Of a DNA stretch of 64,000 bases, positions 8,217 through 16,825 are shown one piece after another (position 1 is the stretch's first letter; every line of letters starts with the position of its first letter). Both the position numbers and the translations under genes were made by a program. Where the stretch lies: contig CAZWSX010000021.1 in assembly GCA_964636985.1 (NCBI GenBank), positions 1 to 64,000 on the forward strand, read 5' to 3'. A model generated the notes under the pieces. That model was given only the letters and a program-made list of their open reading frames with translations, made no database searches and was not told where the DNA came from. Source of the stretch: CAZWSX01 sp964636985 (GTDB lineage Bacteria; Planctomycetota; Planctomycetia; Pirellulales; Pirellulaceae).

Positions 8217-10151
8217 ATGGCCATCGCGACGGCACACCCGCGAAAGAGCGCCCGAGCACTCGAATGGATGCTGATCGGGTTGTTGCTCATCGAGGGGTTT
8301 CTGTACCTCTCCGATCACTTCGATTGGTTCGCCTTCAACAAATACAAAGGCTGGACGCTGCTGATCGCGACGGCGACTGTATCGACGTCACTAATCGTCA
8401 TCGCGATGGCAGTTGGCATGCGTTGGATCGCTTCGCGCTGGACGATGCGAGCACCATTCCAGTTCGGGCTGCGGTCGGTGTTCTTGCTCGTGCCCGTCGT
8501 CGCCATCCCTTTTGGTTGGTTCATGTCGGCATGGAACGACGCTCGCACACAAAACGACGCTGTAGCCAAAATCGGAAGTGCAGGGGGCGCCATCAGGCAC
8601 GTCACCGTGACCGAGGAAGATCACTTTTACGCGGCGCCCAAATGGCCGCTCGATGTGTTCGATCCCGAATTCTTCCACGACGTGGTCAGCGCGTCGGCGG
8701 GCGACGACTCTCAATTGGAACATGTTGCCTCGTTTCCCGGCGTTGAAGAGCTGTGGTTGGATGGGTATTTCAATTTCGAAAACAACTACATGGTCTACGA
8801 GTTCCCATCGAAGCCGTCCTTCGTGACCGACGCGGGGTTAGCGCATCTCCGGGGGTTGTCGAAAGTCCGTTTCGTTCATCTCCGCAGCCCTAAAGTGACT
8901 GGTGCTGGGTTGGAGTTCCTTCAGACCGCGGGATCCTTAAGCGAACTTTCGCTCGCCTCAACGAAAATCGAAGACCGGGATCTCGCACTGCTGCAAAGCT
9001 GCCCACATTTGAAGATGCTCGAAATCGGCAGCGCTGGTGTCTTCGACTATGTGTTTTGGGACCGATATCGCCCGACGCGGTTCGAAGATGCCGCCCTAGA
9101 ACGAGTCAAGCTGAGACGCCGTCTGGAGCACTACTGGACACAGCCCGTCCATTGGAACCTGCTGGCAACGGAAGACTCCGACGTCCAGCGATGGGGCCTG
9201 CTCAACGCTTACCCACAACAAATCACCGATGAGGGGCTCGCGCATCTGCAGGATCTCACGGAACTCACCGATCTCTGCCTGAATGGGCTCTCGATTCATG
9301 GACAAGGCCTTCGCTACCTTTCTCGTAGCCAGAAGCTAGGACGACTCCATCTATTCGAATCGGCGATTACCGACGAGGGCCTCGCCCACCTGCCGGCTTT
9401 TCCTCGCTTGTTCGCGTTGACCCTTTCGGGAACCGACATCACGGACCAGGGGCTCGAGCACCTTAAGGCGTTGCCCGCCTTGCAGTATTTGAGTTTGAAC
9501 GAGACGCGCATCGACGGATCGGGCTTGCCACACCTGGTCCGCGATGGATCGATGCTCCGGTTGTCGCTCCGATCGACTCGCGTGAACGACGACGCGCTGG
9601 TTCATGCCGGGGAGATGAAAAAGCTGACTGAGCTTGAGTTAGGGAACACACCCGTTACCGACGCTGGGCTAAATCACTTGCAGTCGCTTGGCGATCTCAC
9701 GCGACTTGGATTGGGCGATACGAACATCACGGGCGATGGCTTGGCCAATTTGAAGAACTGTAAGAAATTGACTTGGCTTGTTTTGAGCGAAACTCCCTTG
9801 ACCGATCGAGCTTTCGAGCATCTTGCCAAAATGCGGCAACTGGAGCGACTCGATCTCAGCTTTACGCCGACGAACGATGCCCAGTTGTTCAAGTTGGGCG
9901 GAGTCACCAACCTTAAGGGCCTCGACCTTTCGAATACCCAAATCACGGACGCGGGACTCAAAACAATTCGACAAATGCCGAAGCTCGGCCAGATATTGCT
10001 GGCCGATACCGCGATAACAGATGCCGGCTTGGAACATTTAAAAGGGCTGGCTAACCTTCATCACATCGACCTCAAGGGAACAAAAGTCACACGCGCAGGC
10101 GCGAACAAGCTCTTGCAAACCCTACCTCCGATCTGCAAAGTCGATTTCTGA
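8217..10151 (+). CDS. Membrane-anchored leucine-rich-repeat protein (paralogue 2)
   Basis: A 644-residue protein with the same plan as the preceding gene: hydrophobic segments near residues 15-35, 46-65 and 83-101, a linker, then LRRs of about 24 residues to the C-terminus. The third hydrophobic segment (FGLRSVFLLVPVVAIPFGWF) aligns with the equivalent segments of the other two LRR proteins in this window. The start at 8217 is preferred because the upstream TGA ends at 8215 and the hydrophobic N-terminus begins shortly after it. The longer in-frame extension overlaps the upstream gene and has no family similarity. Function unknown; translational coupling to the upstream gene is likely. Confidence 0.87.
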   Translation: MAIATAHPRKSARALEWMLIGLLLIEGFLYLSDHFDWFAFNKYKGWTLLIATATVSTSLIVIAMAVGMRWIASRWTMRAPFQFGLRSVFLLVPVVAIPFGWFMSAWNDARTQNDAVAKIGSAGGAIRHVTVTEEDHFYAAPKWPLDVFDPEFFHDVVSASAGDDSQLEHVASFPGVEELWLDGYFNFENNYMVYEFPSKPSFVTDAGLAHLRGLSKVRFVHLRSPKVTGAGLEFLQTAGSLSELSLASTKIEDRDLALLQSCPHLKMLEIGSAGVFDYVFWDRYRPTRFEDAALERVKLRRRLEHYWTQPVHWNLLATEDSDVQRWGLLNAYPQQITDEGLAHLQDLTELTDLCLNGLSIHGQGLRYLSRSQKLGRLHLFESAITDEGLAHLPAFPRLFALTLSGTDITDQGLEHLKALPALQYLSLNETRIDGSGLPHLVRDGSMLRLSLRSTRVNDDALVHAGEMKKLTELELGNTPVTDAGLNHLQSLGDLTRLGLGDTNITGDGLANLKNCKKLTWLVLSETPLTDRAFEHLAKMRQLERLDLSFTPTNDAQLFKLGGVTNLKGLDLSNTQITDAGLKTIRQMPKLGQILLADTAITDAGLEHLKGLANLHHIDLKGTKVTRAGANKLLQTLPPICKVDF

Positions 10152-10253
10152 CGCGAGTGCCGAAACTCCAACAAATCCATCCCGTTCAATTCGGCAATAA
10201 TGAACCTTCATTCGTTTACTTACTCGCAGTGCAAACCTCTCCGTGTCCTCCAT

Positions 10254-10281
10254 GACTCCGTGTTTTCAAAAACACAGAGTC
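10254..10281. repeat. Near-perfect palindrome before the HDAC-like gene
   Basis: Arms GACTCCGTGTTTT and AAAACACAGAGTC pair over 13 bp with one mismatch and a 2-base loop. The text resembles the dispersed CTCCGTGT/ACACAGAG strings found in other spacers of this window. It lies 31 bp before the start codon of the next gene, so it could affect its mRNA leader. Confidence 0.6.
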
Positions 10282-10312
10282 GCCAAGAACATAGACAGAG
10301 ACCGGTAATCAC

Positions 10313-11257
10313 ATGACGCTCCTCTACCAAAACGATCTCTTCCTCGAACACGAAACAGGCAGCCATCCCGAGCGTTCGTTGCGGCTCAAGAAGGTCAACG
10401 CGAAGCTCGAAGCCGACGGGCTCGCTGCCAAATGCACGCGCCCGAAGTGGAATCCGGCAACCGTTGAAGACGTCGCGCGCAATCACGACCAGCACTACAT
10501 CGAACGCGTCGCCGATTTCGCCAAGACAGGCGGCGGCTACATCGAGGCCGATACGGCCGTCTCACCACGATCGTACGACGCGGCCATGCTCGCGTCGGGT
10601 GCGGCCATTGATGCCGTGCGGCGCGTGATCGACGGGGAAGACAAAACCGCCTTCTGCGTGCATCGCCCGCCGGGCCATCACGCAGTGCAGGGGGACGCGA
10701 TGGGCTTCTGCCTGTTCAACCACATCGCCGTGGCCGCCCGGTATGCAGTCGATAGCTTGAAACTCAACCGCGTCCTGGTGGTCGATTGGGACGTGCACCA
10801 CGGGAACGGCACGCAAGACTCGTTTTGGCGCCATGGACAGATTGGTTTTTTGTCGATCCATCGCTCGCCGTTTTACCCCGGTACGGGGGCGGCCGACGAA
10901 ACCGGCGCCGGCCCGGGGCTGGGAATGATTAAGAACCTCCCACTTAGGTTCGGCACGGCGCGGGAGCGGTTTTTGGAAGTTTTCCGCGGCGGTGTCGAAA
11001 AACTAGCCGACGCCGTTAAGCCCGAACTCATTCTGGTTAGCGCCGGATTCGACGCCCATCGCGATGATCCCATCGGCTCGCTCGGTCTCGAAACCGAAGA
11101 CTTCGGGGAACTGTCCGAAATCGTCCTGGCCGTTGCCGCAGTGCACTCCAAAGGGCGTGTCGTTAGCCTGCTGGAGGGAGGCTACAACGTCGATCGTTTG
11201 GCCGATTCCGTGGCAATTCATGTCGAAAAATTGCTCACCGCCGGCGACAAACCCTAA
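10313..11257 (+). CDS. Histone deacetylase-superfamily hydrolase
   Basis: A 314-residue zinc-dependent deacetylase/amidohydrolase fold. The key residues are in order: RPPGHHA with tandem His122-His123, DWDVHHGNGTQ giving metal ligands Asp160 and His162, SAGFDAH with the third ligand Asp247, and a C-terminal EGGYN carrying the transition-state Tyr. The length and PPGHHA motif fit the bacterial class II-like group, which includes acetoin-utilisation and acetylpolyamine amidohydrolase relatives. The substrate could be an acetylated protein or small molecule. No chromatin-related gene adjoins it. ATG 10313 is the natural start, since the family's N-terminal strand (LLYQNDLFLEHETGSHPE) begins at once. 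Confidence 0.93.
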   Translation: MTLLYQNDLFLEHETGSHPERSLRLKKVNAKLEADGLAAKCTRPKWNPATVEDVARNHDQHYIERVADFAKTGGGYIEADTAVSPRSYDAAMLASGAAIDAVRRVIDGEDKTAFCVHRPPGHHAVQGDAMGFCLFNHIAVAARYAVDSLKLNRVLVVDWDVHHGNGTQDSFWRHGQIGFLSIHRSPFYPGTGAADETGAGPGLGMIKNLPLRFGTARERFLEVFRGGVEKLADAVKPELILVSAGFDAHRDDPIGSLGLETEDFGELSEIVLAVAAVHSKGRVVSLLEGGYNVDRLADSVAIHVEKLLTAGDKP

Positions 11258-11510
11258 GGCTTTGTAAGCATCGCGATCCACACATCCACCGTCGAGGAAG
11301 CAGCAGAGGAACTCGTATGGCCCCGTCTTGGAGCGGGAGTCATAATGAAATGGAGAACCTGGGGAGTTCGCTCCAGGCGGCACCGCGTTTGCACAAGTTT
11401 TTCGATCCAAGATCAAACGATCCATCGGTTGGCGAATCGCCCAGCCAAGTGATTCGGCTGGGTGCTGAGCAGGCCCGACGCGACACGATTTTTCGAAAGT
11501 GGGAATGACT

Positions 11511-13223
11511 ATGTCCGTTCGTCCAGTCCGCTGTTTGCTCACCGCAACGTCGAGGTATCTCGCGTTGGGATGTCTCACCTTGTTGCTGTCCGGCCCGCTC
11601 TTGGCGCAGGACAATCCCGGCCAGAACGACTTGGATGAAGCCACCAGCTTGCGGGTCGGGGCCGAGCCAACCGACTTCGACAAGTTCGACAAGATCGTCG
11701 ACCTGTGCGAATCGGCTCTGAAAAAGGGGCTCGACGCGGACAACCAGATCCTCGCTAAGGATTTGATGAAGGGCGTTCTGGTCGATCGTGCCAGCAAGTA
11801 TTCAGAACTCCTCATGCGCCAGCAGCAGGGCATTCCGCCCGCACGGCTGGGAACCATCCGTAAGGAAGCGATTCGCGATCTGAACAGGGCCATCGGCGTC
11901 GACGCCGATCTGGGCGACGCCCACTTTTTGCTCGCAAAGCTCTTCTCGCTAAGCAAGCTCGATCACCCGAAGGCCATCAAGTCGGCGGCCGAGGCGATCC
12001 GCTCCTTCAAAGACTCGCCCGAGCAGCTTTCCGAGGCCTATTTGCTTCGCGGAAAGATTGTCGAAGACAAAGAAGAGAAGCTCAAGGACTTCGCGGCCGC
12101 TGTCGAAGCCAATCCGAAGAGCACCGGCGCCCTCATCGCCCGGGCCGCTCTCTACCTCTCGCAAACGGATGAGGAGAAGAAGGACGAATTCGTCGATAAG
12201 GGGATCGCCGACCTGCAGAAGGCGATGGAGCTCGATCCCAAGAACGACGGCATTACCGGCATGCTCGTTCAAGTGTTTGTGGCCAAAGGAAAAGTCGCCG
12301 ACGCCATTAAGTTGGTCGACGACCGCGTCGACAAAGCAGAGGGGGATAAAAAAATAGCGTTCCTGCTGATGCGGGCCCAACTGAACCAAGTCCGCAACGA
12401 ACTCGACGCCGCTCTGGCCGATTTGAATAAGGCACTCGAGCTCGACCCGTCGAGCATTGCGGCCCTGTTGTTGCGAAGCAACGTGCATCTGCTCAAGAAC
12501 GACGAGGCCGCCGCGAAAAAAGACGTCGACGCCGCCTTCGCCATCGAGCCTGATCTTGAGCAAGTGATTCGAGCGCGGATTTCAGTTGCGATTGCCCAAC
12601 AGAAATATGCCGAAGCGATTGCCGACCTGGGCACACTCCTCCGCGAAGATCCTCGCGATCTTGGATTGCGGCTCCAATTGGGAGCACTGCAACAAGCCGA
12701 CAAGCGGCCGCGTCAAGCCATCGAAACCTACACGCAACTACTCGACGACCAACTGAACGAAGCGGGCCAGTACATGGTCCACCAACGCCGCGCCGAGGCC
12801 TACCTCAGCATCGGCATGCATAAAGAAGCGATCGCCGACTACGAAGAAGCAATCAAGCTGAAAGAAGACGACAGCAGCCTGCTCAACAACTATGCCTGGC
12901 TCCTGGCGACGTCGCCCGAAGACTCGATCCGCAATGCCAAGCGCTCGATCGAACTGGGCACTAAGGCCTGCGAACTTACCGAATTCAAAAAGGCGCACAT
13001 CTTGAGCACGCTCGCCGCCGGATATGCCGAAGCCGGCGAGTGGGACAAGGCCGTCGAATGGTCGACTAAAGCAGTCGAAGCAGGTTCGGACGAGGCCGAA
13101 ACTGCCGAGCAACTCAAGAAGGAACTGGAAAGCTACAAGGAAAAGAAGCCCTGGCGCGAAAAGCAGGACCTGCAAGAGAACGAAAAGAAGATCGAGCAAC
13201 CCGCCGGCGATCTCGAAACCTAA
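11511..13223 (+). CDS. Exported tetratricopeptide-repeat protein
   Basis: A protein of about 570 residues with an N-terminal signal peptide (about 30 residues, ending near LLSGPLLAQ). Many TPR units follow from about residue 95 to 540, recognisable by recurring patterns such as AIADYEEAIKLKEDD and ALADLNKALELDPSS. The C-terminus is highly charged (Lys/Glu). TPRs act as protein-binding scaffolds, so a periplasmic or outer-compartment adaptor is likely. Two close ATGs (11505 and 11511) are possible starts. I prefer 11511 because GGGA at 11501-11504 gives a suitable spacing. The 240-bp gap upstream shows no gene. Confidence 0.85.
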   Translation: MSVRPVRCLLTATSRYLALGCLTLLLSGPLLAQDNPGQNDLDEATSLRVGAEPTDFDKFDKIVDLCESALKKGLDADNQILAKDLMKGVLVDRASKYSELLMRQQQGIPPARLGTIRKEAIRDLNRAIGVDADLGDAHFLLAKLFSLSKLDHPKAIKSAAEAIRSFKDSPEQLSEAYLLRGKIVEDKEEKLKDFAAAVEANPKSTGALIARAALYLSQTDEEKKDEFVDKGIADLQKAMELDPKNDGITGMLVQVFVAKGKVADAIKLVDDRVDKAEGDKKIAFLLMRAQLNQVRNELDAALADLNKALELDPSSIAALLLRSNVHLLKNDEAAAKKDVDAAFAIEPDLEQVIRARISVAIAQQKYAEAIADLGTLLREDPRDLGLRLQLGALQQADKRPRQAIETYTQLLDDQLNEAGQYMVHQRRAEAYLSIGMHKEAIADYEEAIKLKEDDSSLLNNYAWLLATSPEDSIRNAKRSIELGTKACELTEFKKAHILSTLAAGYAEAGEWDKAVEWSTKAVEAGSDEAETAEQLKKELESYKEKKPWREKQDLQENEKKIEQPAGDLET

Positions 13224-13238
13224 CGTTTGCCAAAAAAA

Positions 13239-13262
13239 GTAGCACGGACATTCCTGTCCGTG
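13239..13262. repeat. Single GTAG-hairpin repeat (REP family 2)
   Basis: GTAG followed by CACGGACA-TTCC-TGTCCGTG, an 8-bp perfect stem with 4-base loop. The copy at 47611-47634 is identical over these 24 bases. It begins 16 bp after the TPR stop codon and could also act as a transcript-end hairpin. Confidence 0.8.
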
Positions 13263-13306
13263 CAAAGTGCGGCAACCAACCCGAACCGCGCTGCTTCCGT
13301 AGAAAC

Positions 13307-13398
13307 GTAGCCGCACTCGCGCAGAGTGCGGAGGCCCCGCACGTGCGGATGCCCCTAAACAAAACCCCGCACCTCCGCGTTCTGGCGAACGCGGCTAC
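13307..13398. repeat. BIME-like element, short copy (REP family 1)
   Basis: The left half is GTAG + CCGCACTC-GCGCA-GAGTGCGG. The right half is CCGCGTTC-TGGC-GAACGCGG + CTAC. This 92-bp copy has a shorter middle than the 107-bp copies at 20491, 24182, 40179 and 42732, but both hairpins are perfect. Confidence 0.85.
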
Positions 13399-13504
13399 CG
13401 CCAACAACGAGGTTGGCGCGAGCAGTGCTGAAAAGTAGGGATACTGAAAAGAAGGAAGGAGCCAGCCCTCTCGCTGGCTCACGTCTATTTCAAGGAGTCC
13501 CACA

Positions 13505-13870
13505 ATGGTCCAGTCCACGGAACAACTCGCCTCCAAACATTGCGTCCCCTGCGAAGGTGGCGTACCTAAGCTCGCAGCCGACGCCGCCGCCGAACAAGTC
13601 GGGCGCCTAGCCGGCTGGTCGATCACGCCCGACGGCAAGGCCATCCGCAAACGATGGACCGCCAAGAACTTCATGGCCGCCATCGAGTTCTTCCAACGCG
13701 TCGCGGAAGTTGCCGAAGAAGAACAGCACCACCCCGATCTCCACCTGGAAGGTTACAAGAAGGTGATGATCGAGATCTCGACGCACGCCATCGGCGGCCT
13801 CAGCGAGAACGATTTCATCCTCGCGGCCAAGTTCGATATGCTGCCGATCAACGGCAAAGTGGCGGCGTAG
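13505..13870 (+). CDS. 4a-hydroxytetrahydrobiopterin dehydratase (PCD/DCoH family)
   Basis: A 121-residue protein. The C-terminal 90 residues match pterin-4a-carbinolamine dehydratase, with the signature EEQHHPDLHLEGYKKV containing the catalytic His pair, preceded by FMAAIEFFQRVAEVAEE and followed by a TxxxxGLSENDFILAAKFD tail. The enzyme regenerates pterin cofactor after aromatic amino acid hydroxylation; in bacteria lacking such hydroxylases it may serve molybdopterin or other pterins. The N-terminal 20 residues contain CVPCEGG, a feature seen in a subset of PCD proteins. AAGGAG lies just before the ATG. No phenylalanine hydroxylase gene is nearby. Confidence 0.93.
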   Translation: MVQSTEQLASKHCVPCEGGVPKLAADAAAEQVGRLAGWSITPDGKAIRKRWTAKNFMAAIEFFQRVAEVAEEEQHHPDLHLEGYKKVMIEISTHAIGGLSENDFILAAKFDMLPINGKVAA

Positions 13871-14025
13871 TCTCCGCGCCGCGCCGTTTCATCCGCGCGT
13901 TGGTGCGCGTGGTTGGTCGTCTCGTGTCGCTTGCCAATTCTACGCGAGCGACTATCGTCAATCCCGTGGCGGTGCTCGCTGCGCAACCTTGTTTCTTTCC
14001 TTTCTGCTTTAGATGGACTCGTCCG

Positions 14026-14781
14026 ATGAAGACCTCTCGATACTCGCTCGTGAGCGCGTGTTTGCTCGTGTTGCTGGGGGCCGCGATCGCCAAAGGTTGG
14101 TGGATCGAAGAATACCTCAGCGGGATCGTTTGGCCCGAGCCGCCCGTGATTGATCCCGGAAGTAACGGCAAAGCGCCCTCCGACGCAATCGTGCTGTTCG
14201 ATGGCAAAGACCTTTCGGCCTGGAACGATAGCGACAAATGGCTCATCGCCGATGGTGTGGCCACCGCCGCGGGCAACGGGATCGCCACCAAGCAAGGATT
14301 CGGCGATTGCCAGCTGCACCTGGAATTCGCCACGCCCGACAAAGTCGAAGGAGACGGGCAAGGGCGCGGCAACAGCGGCGTCTACCTGATGGGCCACTAC
14401 GAAGTGCAGATCCTCGATTCGTACGAGAACAAGACCTACTACGACGGCCAATGCGCTTCGCTCTACAAGCAGCAGCCTCCCACGGTGAACGCTTCCCGCA
14501 AGCCAGGCGAGTGGCAAACGTACGACATCGTCTTCAACGCCCCCAAGTTCGATGCCCAAGGACTCGTCGTCGCTCCCGGCTATGTCACCGTCCTCCACAA
14601 CGGAGTTCTGGTTCAAAATCACGTGGCGTTACAAGGGACCACCGCCTGGCACGAGGCCCCCAAATACACGGCCCACGGCGATCGCGAGCCGCTGCAGCTG
14701 CAATTCCACGGCAATCCGATCCGCTTCCGCAACATCTGGCTCCGCGAGAACATCGCTCCCCTCGAAGGAAAAAAGCCCTAA
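14026..14781 (+). CDS. DUF1080 (3-keto-disaccharide hydrolase-like) exported protein
   Basis: A 251-residue protein with an N-terminal signal/anchor (about 5-24) and one DUF1080 domain. DAIVLFDGKDLSAWN opens the domain, and GNSGVYLMGHYEVQILDSYENKTYYDGQCASLYKQQPP is the characteristic core (residue groups quoted in part only). DUF1080 folds as a concanavalin-like jelly roll. Some members hydrolyse 3-keto-glycosides, and the family is greatly expanded in planctomycetes. The start at 14026 is chosen because the signal peptide begins there; the longer in-frame reading overlaps the previous gene and has no domain. Confidence 0.88.
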   Translation: MKTSRYSLVSACLLVLLGAAIAKGWWIEEYLSGIVWPEPPVIDPGSNGKAPSDAIVLFDGKDLSAWNDSDKWLIADGVATAAGNGIATKQGFGDCQLHLEFATPDKVEGDGQGRGNSGVYLMGHYEVQILDSYENKTYYDGQCASLYKQQPPTVNASRKPGEWQTYDIVFNAPKFDAQGLVVAPGYVTVLHNGVLVQNHVALQGTTAWHEAPKYTAHGDREPLQLQFHGNPIRFRNIWLRENIAPLEGKKP

Positions 14782-14785
14782 CGCA

Positions 14786-14816
14786 TTGACAAAACGGATC
14801 GATGTGGTCGTATCAT
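14786..14816 (+). promoter_or_regulatory. Possible sigma-70-type promoter for the small lipoprotein gene
   Basis: A perfect TTGACA at 14786-14791 is followed after 19 bases by TATCAT at 14811-14816. The spacer is two bases longer than ideal. It would give a leader of about 160 bases before the lipoprotein ATG at 14985. Confidence 0.4.
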
Positions 14817-14984
14817 GGGGAATAAGCGACCGGCAAAGAGTCTCACTCGTGCTGAGAGGCCCGTTCCAAGACGGAAGCCGGTTCTCACAAGAGGCGGATT
14901 GTGCGCACCACGAGCGGAGCTGTTCCGCAAGTTATTAAGCCGCACGTCGAACGTGTCACAACTTTGAATCGAAGGGATCAAGCG

Positions 14985-15290
14985 ATGAAGAAGTGGATGG
15001 CTCTGGTATTAGCTGGTGGTCTGACGGCAGTAGTTGGCTGTGGTGGCGGCGACACTGGTCCGGCCGTGAAGCCGGACCTCGAGAAGAGCCGCAAAGCCGG
15101 CGAAGACGCCATGAAGAAAGCCGGCGAGGCCATGGACAAGGGGAAAGAAACCGTCGACAAAGCCAAAGCAGGTGATGCCGAAGGAGCCAAGGCCGCTGCG
15201 GGTGACGCAGCCGAAAAAGCCGGCGAAGCGAAGGAAGCAGCCGAAGATGCTGTCGACGCGGCCACCGGCGGTGGCGACGAGAGCAAATAG
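14985..15290 (+). CDS. Small Ala/Lys/Glu-rich lipoprotein
   Basis: A 101-residue protein. The N-terminal signal MKKWMALVLAGGLTAVVGC ends in a lipobox (VVGC), so the cysteine at residue 19 is probably lipid-modified. The rest is a low-complexity amphipathic helix built of Lys-Ala-Gly-Glu-Asp units, reminiscent of LEA or apolipoprotein-like helices. It may coat or brace a membrane surface; no function is established. The start is supported by GAAGGGA 8-14 bases upstream and by the signal sequence. A strong terminator follows 26 bp after the stop. Confidence 0.8.
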   Translation: MKKWMALVLAGGLTAVVGCGGGDTGPAVKPDLEKSRKAGEDAMKKAGEAMDKGKETVDKAKAGDAEGAKAAAGDAAEKAGEAKEAAEDAVDAATGGGDESK

Positions 15291-15316
15291 CCCTCGCAGC
15301 AATCACGTCCAACAAT

Positions 15317-15356
15317 AACGGCCGGCGCGCAACAGCACCGGCCGTTTTCGTTTCTT
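15317..15356 (+). terminator. Rho-independent terminator after the small lipoprotein gene
   Basis: Arms AACGGCCGG (15317-15325) and CCGGCCGTT (15338-15346) form a perfect 9-bp GC-rich stem with a 12-base loop, followed by TTCGTTTCTT. It lies between convergent genes and also abuts the end of the DUF1501 gene on the other strand. Confidence 0.85.
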
Positions 15357-15365
15357 GCCTTGCTG

Positions 15366-16814
15366 CTACGCCAACAACTCTTTCACGACGTGGCCATGCA
15401 CATCGGTCAGGCGATAATCGCGGCCTTGGAAGCGGAACGTCAGTCGCTCGTGATCAAAGCCCAGCAAGTGCATGATCGTCGCTTGCAGGTCGTGGATGTG
15501 AACCTTGTCGCGCGCGACCGAGAAACCGAGCTCGTCGGTTTCGCCGTGCGTGTATCCACCTTTGATCCCGCCACCGGCCAGCGCCAAGCTGAAGCAATCG
15601 GGATAATGGTCCCGGCCCAAGAGCGCGCTGGCCGCGGTGCGACCTTCGCGGAACGGTGTCCGGCCGAACTCGCCCCCCCAGACAATGAGCGTATCGTCTA
15701 GCATTCCGCGCTGCCGCAAGTCTTCGATGAGCGCGGTGACCGGCTTGTCCGTAACCGCCATCTTTTTGGTGAGGCCATCGCGAATTTCGGCATCGGCCCC
15801 CGTGCCGTGGAAGTCCCAGCCCCAGTCGAACAAGTTCACGAAGCGGACGCCTTGTTCGAGCAACCGCCGAGCCAGCAAGCAGTTGTTGGCAAAACTGGCG
15901 TCGCCCGGCTTGGCGCCGTAAGCGTCGATCGTCTGCTGCGTCTCGCGGGTGATGTCCATCACTTCGGGAACGGCCATCTGCATCCGATAAGCCAGCTCAT
16001 ACTGAGCGATCCGCGTGACCGTTTCCGGGTTGCCGAGTTCGTCGACCTGCATTTGGTTCAAATCTCGCAAGGCATCAAGGCTCTTGCGGCGAAGATTACG
16101 GTCCATCCCCGCGGGATCGTTGGCATAGAGGACCGGTTCCCCTTTCGACCGGCATTGCACGCCCTGGAACACCGACGGCAAAAAGCCGCTTCCCCACGCG
16201 CTTTGACCAGCGCTAGGCTGCACGCCGCTGGAAATCAGCACCACAAAGCCCGGCAAGTTTTCGCTCTCGGAACCAAGCCCGTACGTCACCCACGAGCCCA
16301 TCGACGGACGGCCTTGTCGCGGCGAGCCCGTAAACAACAACAGCTCCGCCGGCGCGTGATTGAACTGATCCGTATTCATCGAGCGGATCACGCTGATTTC
16401 GTCGGCCACCCGCGGCAAGTTGGTGAGCGCGTCCGACATCCACACGCCCCCTTGGCCGTGCTGCGCGAACTGCCGCGGGGTACCCAAGAGCTTCGGCACG
16501 CCGGTCGTAAATGCAAAACGCCGTCCTTTGATGACGCTCTCAGGCGCGTCTTGTCCCGACAGCCGAACGAGTTCCGGCTTGTAGTCGAAGATGTCGAGGT
16601 GCGGCGGCGCGCCCGACATGTGCAAGTAGATCATCCGCTTCGCTTTAGCAGCGTGCGGCGGGGCTTTCACTTTGAGCGGATTGTCGGCCACAATCTCGCC
16701 GACGCTGTCGCGCGAAAAGAGCGAGGCCAAAGCCGCCACGCCGATGCCCGCCTGGCAGTCGCGCAAAAAGTGCCGCCGCGTCAGGTGCTGCAAACGTTCA
16801 ACATAGGGATGCAT
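15366..16814 (-). CDS. DUF1501 (sulfatase-fold-like) Tat-exported protein
   Basis: A 482-residue protein. The twin-arginine-type signal TRRHFLRDCQAG near residue 13-24 is followed by a hydrophobic stretch. The body matches the planctomycete DUF1501 family (alkaline-phosphatase-like fold), with motifs such as MIYLHMSGAPPHLDIFDYKP, GSWVTYGLGSE and VWGGEFGRTPF. DUF1501 genes are typically paired with PSCyt1/DUF1549/DUF1553 genes, as here: the upstream partner ends 11 bp before this start. I chose ATG 16814 because AAGGAG sits 7 bases upstream and overlaps the partner's stop codon; the longer reading would use TTG. The substrate is unknown; roles in polysaccharide or phosphoester breakdown are speculative. 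Confidence 0.92.
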   Translation of the reverse strand: MHPYVERLQHLTRRHFLRDCQAGIGVAALASLFSRDSVGEIVADNPLKVKAPPHAAKAKRMIYLHMSGAPPHLDIFDYKPELVRLSGQDAPESVIKGRRFAFTTGVPKLLGTPRQFAQHGQGGVWMSDALTNLPRVADEISVIRSMNTDQFNHAPAELLLFTGSPRQGRPSMGSWVTYGLGSESENLPGFVVLISSGVQPSAGQSAWGSGFLPSVFQGVQCRSKGEPVLYANDPAGMDRNLRRKSLDALRDLNQMQVDELGNPETVTRIAQYELAYRMQMAVPEVMDITRETQQTIDAYGAKPGDASFANNCLLARRLLEQGVRFVNLFDWGWDFHGTGADAEIRDGLTKKMAVTDKPVTALIEDLRQRGMLDDTLIVWGGEFGRTPFREGRTAASALLGRDHYPDCFSLALAGGGIKGGYTHGETDELGFSVARDKVHIHDLQATIMHLLGFDHERLTFRFQGRDYRLTDVHGHVVKELLA

Positions 16815-16825
16815 ACACAAACTCC

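Noticed and set aside
13654..14025. N-terminal extension of the DUF1080 protein
   Set aside because: It overlaps the dehydratase gene in another frame, and the signal peptide begins at 14026.
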